Shown here in pieces: positions 30,756 to 35,926 of a stretch of 35,926 bases of DNA. A model generated the notes under the pieces. It searched no databases. It had not been told where the DNA came from and saw only the letters and a list, made by a program, of their open reading frames with translations. Positions within the stretch are counted from its first letter, which is position 1. Each line of letters begins with the position of its first letter. A program made the position numbers and the translations under genes. Source of the stretch: Basidiobolus heterosporus B8920 (lineage: Eukaryota > Basidiobolomycota > Basidiobolomycetes > Basidiobolales > Basidiobolaceae); contig JNET01031279.1 of the NCBI GenBank assembly GCA_000697455.1, forward strand, positions 1-35,926. Reading direction: 5' to 3'.

Positions 30756-33207
30756 ATGACAATTCCAGCAAGCATTCCTAGAACATCATCCTCACCCGAA
30801 CCTGAAAGTGTTGCCGGTGGGTATTGTAGATCATTTGCCTTGCTTCTACCAGCACTAACTCTTTGATCAGGCATGAAGGGAAGGGTTAGACTACAAAAGA
30901 ATTTAACTATTGATAGCAATTCGTTTCAAGGACGAAGAAATGCGGCGTGGATCGAGATGGAGCGACGTAACCTTCAGGTGTACGAGTACTTGTGCCATAT
31001 CGGGGAGGCGAAAGAGTAAGATAATGTATAGATTATCATGTGCGAGATATGTCTGAGATTTTATCATGAATCAGCTGGATCGAGGCCTGTATCAAAGAAG
31101 AGATAGCATCGATTGACATGATAGAGGAAGGCTTGCGAGATGGAGTAACCATCGCAAAGCTAGCACGCATATATGAGCCAACAAGCGTCAAAAAAATCTT
31201 CGAGGTAATGGAGTTTTCGCCAACTTGATTGAAGAGCAACCACACTAAGACCATGTGTCGTCAATATCAAATAGGACCCTAGGATACAATATAGACATTC
31301 TGATAATATCAACTTCTTTTTAGCCGCTATCCGAAAAATTGGCCTTCCTGAGGTGAGCCAACTTTGTTTGTTCCATATACTCCATTTCCTAACTTTTCTG
31401 CCAAGAACTTTCATTTCGAACTCAGATCTGTATGGAAAGAAAAATCTTCCACGAGTGATCTATTGTATTCACGCTCTTGGGTATTTTTTGAGGGTTTCTA
31501 GTGATTCCAATGTGACCCATGTATTAATCGATTTCAAGTCATCTCCTATTCCAACAAGGTCGTGGCCCAAGGATGAACAATCTGGTCGGGAAGCTTCGCT
31601 TTTCTGGTACATTATTCGCTCTATTTCCTATAGAGCTTCAATTGATATCTTTAATAGAGGAGCAACTTCGGAACGCTCGAAAAGAATTAGATAAAACTGG
31701 TGCTCCAATGCCTACTTTTGAGTGTGTCGAAGCTGTTTTGTCTCAGGAATTGCAAAAGCTTCAAGGTAAGTAGGGAGGCGGCTATGTATAATCAGGCTGT
31801 ACTACTATACCAACTGTTAATATGATCTAGTGATCGATTCGGAAACCAGAGAGTTAACGACAGCTAAAAGCCGAAAACTTACCTACCATTCACAAAAAGA
31901 CCACAGTGATTGTTATAAAATGGGCACTGACTCAATTCTCGCAATACAATCAAGGGCTCGTGGAATAATATCCAGGAGACTCTTTCGTAGCAAGCTTGAA
32001 GGAATGAAGCAAGCTGGAGGTAGGAAAAACCATCTTTTAGTGAATCAAATCGATGAAAAGGGACGAACAACTACTACACTGGCCTATCTCGAAATCCAGG
32101 GACTTTCCAAGTACAAAATCGTTGTATCGAGCAAAGAATCCTCTCCGAGCAGTAATATATATGAGTTAATGAATCACCAAGATTGTGCGATACAAGAACA
32201 ATACTTTCAAGAGTCAAAAATCGATGAAACGATGCGGAGATGGTACAAGCATTTGAATCATGAAGAACTTATGGATAGATGTCAGACTGTTGTCAATGGC
32301 TGTATATTGGATCAGGTAAATGAAGAATTTAATGAAATATCCAGGATCGCCAGTATTTACTTTACATTTATAGCATGTTGAAAGACCATATTACACTGAC
32401 AATATCCGAAGTATTACTCAGGTAGCACGAAGTAAGGAGACGGCCTTTATTTTAGAAGTAGCTGAAACTTGGCATACCATCACGAACCCAAGAACGAAGG
32501 GAAAACATCCTAAAAGCGTCGTTGTCCCTTTTAAAAGGATTGTTGATGAAGTAAACAACCTCTTTTGCAGACTGATTACTGAACAGCCCATGATCACTCT
32601 AGTTGAGAATCGATCTGATATAATTCAAAGCACTTTCTTGGTTGCACATCTCAGACAGCGATCAATTTCAATAGCAAGGGGATGTTCCACTTCGTTCGAG
32701 ATACCGTGCGGTACTCAATACAATCGACATCAGCCTACTAGTACTATGATGAGATTATTGTCACAAGAACAAAATAACTGTGCTAATAAGCCGATAGAGC
32801 ATCTAGACCACTTTTGCCAAATCGACAAAAGTATTGACCAAGGACGAAAATGGGCTTGTACCGTGCCCGTGGAACATGACTTAAGTTTGTCCCAATGTTT
32901 GAACAAATTCTTCAACACTCAAGATGTACTTTCGGTTAATACCCTAGCCAAAGAGAACTTTCTGGTAGAGAATGAATCCCACTTCAGAGAGTTATGTTAC
33001 TTACCAACAAACAGACCTTGTGCTCTTACCGACAATGAAACAGAAATGAGACGGCATCCTTCCATTTTCTACACTCTTACACTACAAGTTGCCGATATGA
33101 TTATGGTCAAATTGAACCCTCAAATGATCGGTCTAGCAAAGAGTGGATATACGTTTCTCAATAACACCACAGCAACCCGATTCTGGTCTTTAGTTATACA
33201 AAAATAG
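30756..33207 (+). CDS. Short IQGAP-like protein (CH + IQ), possible frame defect
   Basis: Model exons: 30756-30816, 30871-31015, 31075-31204, 31275-31500, 31559-31606, 31658-31765, 31831-32315, 32374-33207; 678 aa. Residues ~69-190 are an IQGAP-type calponin-homology domain: WIEACIKEEI, LRDGVTIAKLARIYEP, DNINFFLAAIRKIGLP and DLYGKKNLPRVIYCIHAL. Then GKLRFS-EEQLRNARKELDKTG-APMP, as in IQGAPs. One IQ motif follows (AIQSRARGIISRRLF, ~277-291). The remaining ~380 residues match nothing I know: no RasGAP-related or RGCT domain and no WW domain, whereas true IQGAPs exceed 1,400 aa. The 31275-31500 exon stays open only if an intron-like segment (31353-31405) is retained; splicing it shifts frame (see findings). 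Alternatively this is a decaying paralogue. Confidence 0.72.
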
Positions 33208-33394
33208 GGAGAATCGTTCTTTCTAATTCGCACTTTCTCCTTAAAGATCACAACTTTAGCATGCTTAACAAGATATTCCTTAATAAATCTATTTAGGATA
33301 TGTATGCTAATTTGATGGGTAAGAAGACTTGGATTTGCACAAAATTAGCTGATTTATTATTATAACATGGTTGTACAATCGAGAAGTCACAAGT

Positions 33395-34154
33395 TTATTT
33401 CTTGACCTTTTGAGCTTCTTCTTCAGCCTTAAGCTTTGCGCGCTTCTCACGGATACCACGGTAGCGTTGCTCAGAACGGACTGAACGGAGGGTAGCATAA
33501 GCGCTCTTGTTCTTTTCTTCCTCAGTAACCTTACGAGCCTTCTCCTTAGTGTAAACTTGGGTAACAGGCAAAACAGGTCCAGAGATTTGCTTAGCTTCGG
33601 CAAGCTCGGCAGACTGTGTAATTATAATTCGTCAATAAAATGAACCAAACGAAAATCACTAAGACTCATTTATACCTCGCTGTCACCCTTCTTGGGCTTA
33701 CCAGCCTTCTTGGGGAAAACGATGAGCTTAGCCTTGTAGGCCTTAAGACGTTGAACGTTCAATTGAAGAGACTCTTCGGACTTGTTACGACGACGATGAT
33801 CAACAGAAACACCAATAGTGAGGGCTTCCTTGCGTCTAATACCAGCTTCCTGATAATCAATGTCCGTTTAGATGGGTTTTACCGAGGGATGATCTACAAT
33901 TCCTAACAAGTTACCTTCAATTCTTCCAATGTGAATCCCTTACCAGCTCTCAACTTGGTGTTGTATTTAACAGTTGGGCATCTAACGGCAGGTCTGAGAA
34001 GACCATCGACGGGACGTGGGGCGATACGAGCAGCCTTTTGAACACGATTAAGTCTTCTACGCTTCTTGCGACCAGCTTGGTCAAACCAAGTTTTGACACG
34101 CAATTGCCAATCCTTACGGAAGTGGTTGTTGGGCAACTGATTGTTGTGCTTCAT
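33395..34154 (-). CDS. RPL13: 60S ribosomal protein L13 (eL13)
   Basis: Cytosolic eL13. Three exons, 34154-33915, 33849-33676 and 33613-33395, give 210 aa, matching the usual 205-211. Begins [20 protein letters not shown] and continues [33 protein letters not shown] and [17 protein letters not shown], all diagnostic. The Lys-rich C-terminus ends EEAQKVKK. Convergent with the IQGAP-like gene (187 bp between stops). Confidence 0.97.
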
Positions 34155-34874
34155 TGTCTAAGTTGAGAGAGGAAGAATTAAGGAATATAGTCACTTTAAA
34201 TATCTATCTACGATGGATGCTCAATCACTGTTAAAAGGATACGATTTGTCACTTTAAATCAAGGACTTGAATGAAAGAGGAAGAAAATCGGGACATCACC
34301 AAAATTCTTTTATAAGTTACTACCCTAGATGAGACCCATCCTTAACTCAAGTTGATTAAGTTATTACCCAAGTTGATTAAAATTCAATTAACGATCTTAT
34401 TGGAATCTGTGTATGCATGCGCAAGTCAACATGCATTCAACTATTTGTGGTTACCAAATCAATGGGAACTCACACTAAACGCACTCATACAACTCCAACT
34501 TCGGGGTATTATGAACTAGAATGGCGAACCAATCACCACCATGACCGTGAAAGGTTTAAGGAAGTTGTTAAACAATTAAGGAAATTCGTAGAAGTGAATT
34601 TCAATGGGCTACTAATTTAGAAACCGATTGAATGTATAATAGACCAAGCAATGCAGTTTGTAACCAAAAACTGCAACTATAGCTCGTTGACTACCTCAAT
34701 AATTTTACTTGAATACATACATAATTCATTTTAAACCCTTCCCTAAGATACTCTTACCCAGTGTATACTTCTTTAACTACTAATCTCAACACTTACCCCT
34801 CATTAACCGAGAAACCATAATTCAACGCAAGATATCTCTTTTCTAGTACTATCAGCTAGAACCTTTAATATATC
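34155..34874. promoter_or_regulatory. divergent intergenic region RPL13 / F-BAR gene
   Basis: 720 bp between divergent genes. Direct repeats of an AAGTTGATTAA element occur near 34349-34380. A plus-strand open frame at 34417-34620 (67 aa) lacks any homology signal. Confidence 0.5.
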
Positions 34875-35926
34875 ATGACATACGTTCAACCCTCCTTTGT
34901 TAACTCCTTTTGGGTAACTTATTTCCAGCATTCTGATTGAAGAACGCCTACACATCATACTGAACCCGCTCTCTTAAACATAGGGGAAAAACGAGGAAGG
35001 CGTCGAGGTTTTAATGAAGAAACTTCGCACTTCTAAGCAATCTTGTGTAGAACTTCAGTACTTGTACACAGCAAGGTATAGCAACGCTTTCCTTTTCCAC
35101 ACAGTGAGCTACGTTCCAACCTATTCCTCATAATATTATCAGGGCAGCGATCGAGGAAGAGTATGGGAAAAAATTACTCAAGTTAGCACAAAGTCCAATA
35201 GGAAAAGATGAGTTTGGGTAAACTATTTGTGTGGAGTTTTGGTTTTCTGAAATGAGGTGGAGCAAGTGGAAGTTAAACCGTAAACTACTTTAGTACTTTG
35301 AAAGAATCCTTGGAGGGCTTGCGTCGTGAGCTGGAATCTATGGGAAACTCTAGGATTGAGTTGGGTATTAAGATGAAAGCAGAAATCGAAAGAGAATTGA
35401 CAAGTTTTATGGAAGTTCAAAGAGAGAAGCGAAAAGTGGTTAGTAGTTATCTCTTAAGAGAGTTTGGGTGACGGGCTTTTCTCAAATTGGCAATATTATT
35501 TTGTAGCAAACGTCAAAAATAGAGAAATGTGCTAAAGAGAAATCAATGCTTCGAGCCCATGTGCTTAAGGTGCGTCCCTTTTCCTTTATGTTTCCAATAT
35601 CTCTTGTCGTTATGGTGCTGGTTAACCTTTCCATCAACAACACTAGCTGAAGGAGAAGCTGGATTTAGAAAATCGAACAATCCAGGAGCTAGAGCATATG
35701 GGTGATAGGGAAAAGGTTGGTTTACTTGAAGGGCAATTACTTGTAGGAGAATTTGCTAACAGTGATAATGAAGTTACAAAAGGCCGTCGTTTCTATGCGA
35801 GCTACTGGTAAATTTGTTGTACCTTTGTTAATATCCCAGCATAATGCCAATCATTCCTAAATTTAGACGAGGAACTCAAGGAAACTCTGCACAAATGCAA
35901 TGAGATTGAGCATCAATGGACAAACA
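34875..35926 (+). CDS. F-BAR (FCH) domain protein, 3' end missing
   Basis: N-terminal part of a membrane-curving F-BAR protein. Exons: 34875-34913, 34984-35075, 35143-35217, 35294-35438, 35507-35569, 35647-35715, 35774-35807, 35867->35926. The first exon encodes only 13 residues (MTYVQPSFVNSFW); the next begins GKNEEGVEVLMKKLRTSKQS. The FCH hallmark RAAIEEEYGKKLLKLAQS follows, then GTLKESLEGLRRELES and EIERELTSFMEVQREKRKV, and further F-BAR helices with KAVVSMRATDEELKETL. The GVEVLM-KLR-KQSC pattern is that of fungal RhoGAP-type F-BAR proteins (Rga7/8 group), so a C-terminal RhoGAP domain is likely beyond the window (inference). Introns are 58-76 nt. Confidence 0.9.

Noticed and set aside
34417-34620. 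67-aa open frame between RPL13 and the F-BAR gene
   Set aside because: No homology, composition like flanking non-coding DNA.

Overview
This is an intron-dense eukaryotic window. Coding exons are joined by GT..AG introns, mostly 50-75 nt, and intergenic DNA is AT-rich. Gene content is fungal: an Ato/GPR1-type acetate transporter family protein, an LPMO-like secreted protein, Stm1/SERBP1, a 7TM-RGS protein, a GAP-type F-BAR protein and an F-box/LRR protein. The WASP homologue still has a CRIB motif, which the yeast Las17 and Wsp1 proteins lack. This suggests an early-diverging fungus (Mucoromycota or Zoopagomycota grade) rather than Dikarya. I cannot name a species. Exon models below were built by hand from splice motifs, frame continuity and family conservation.

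Layout. 0-7.7 kb: WASP (minus, C-terminus cut by the window edge), splicing factor SF3A3 (minus), a secreted LPMO-like protein (plus), an Ato/GPR1 transporter (plus) and an NDUFA7-like complex I subunit (minus). 8.1-10.5 kb: three tandem minus-strand single-exon genes for small proteins of a family I do not recognise. They share a C-terminal block of about 55 residues and are the best candidate here for something undescribed. 11.4-17.2 kb: ARP3, then a FAD-dependent amine-oxidase-like protein and a short-chain dehydrogenase, adjacent and co-directional. 17.6-21.5 kb: translation block with RPL30 and RPL16 diverging from a shared promoter, then STM1/SERBP1 and mitochondrial bL36. 22.7-30.4 kb: 7TM-RGS protein, a secreted CBM9-like protein, a coiled-coil hypothetical protein and an F-box/LRR protein. 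30.7-35.9 kb: a short IQGAP-like CH+IQ protein, RPL13, and the 5' part of an F-BAR protein cut by the window end.

How they fit together. Four genes belong to the actin/cortex machinery: WASP (Arp2/3 activator), ARP3 (Arp2/3 core), an IQGAP-like protein and an F-BAR protein. Five are ribosome or translation genes. The FAD enzyme and SDR may work on a common lipid substrate, which is inference. Many intergenic regions carry 3-4 copies of unrelated 9-14 bp minisatellites. I found no tRNA, rRNA, transposon or CRISPR array.
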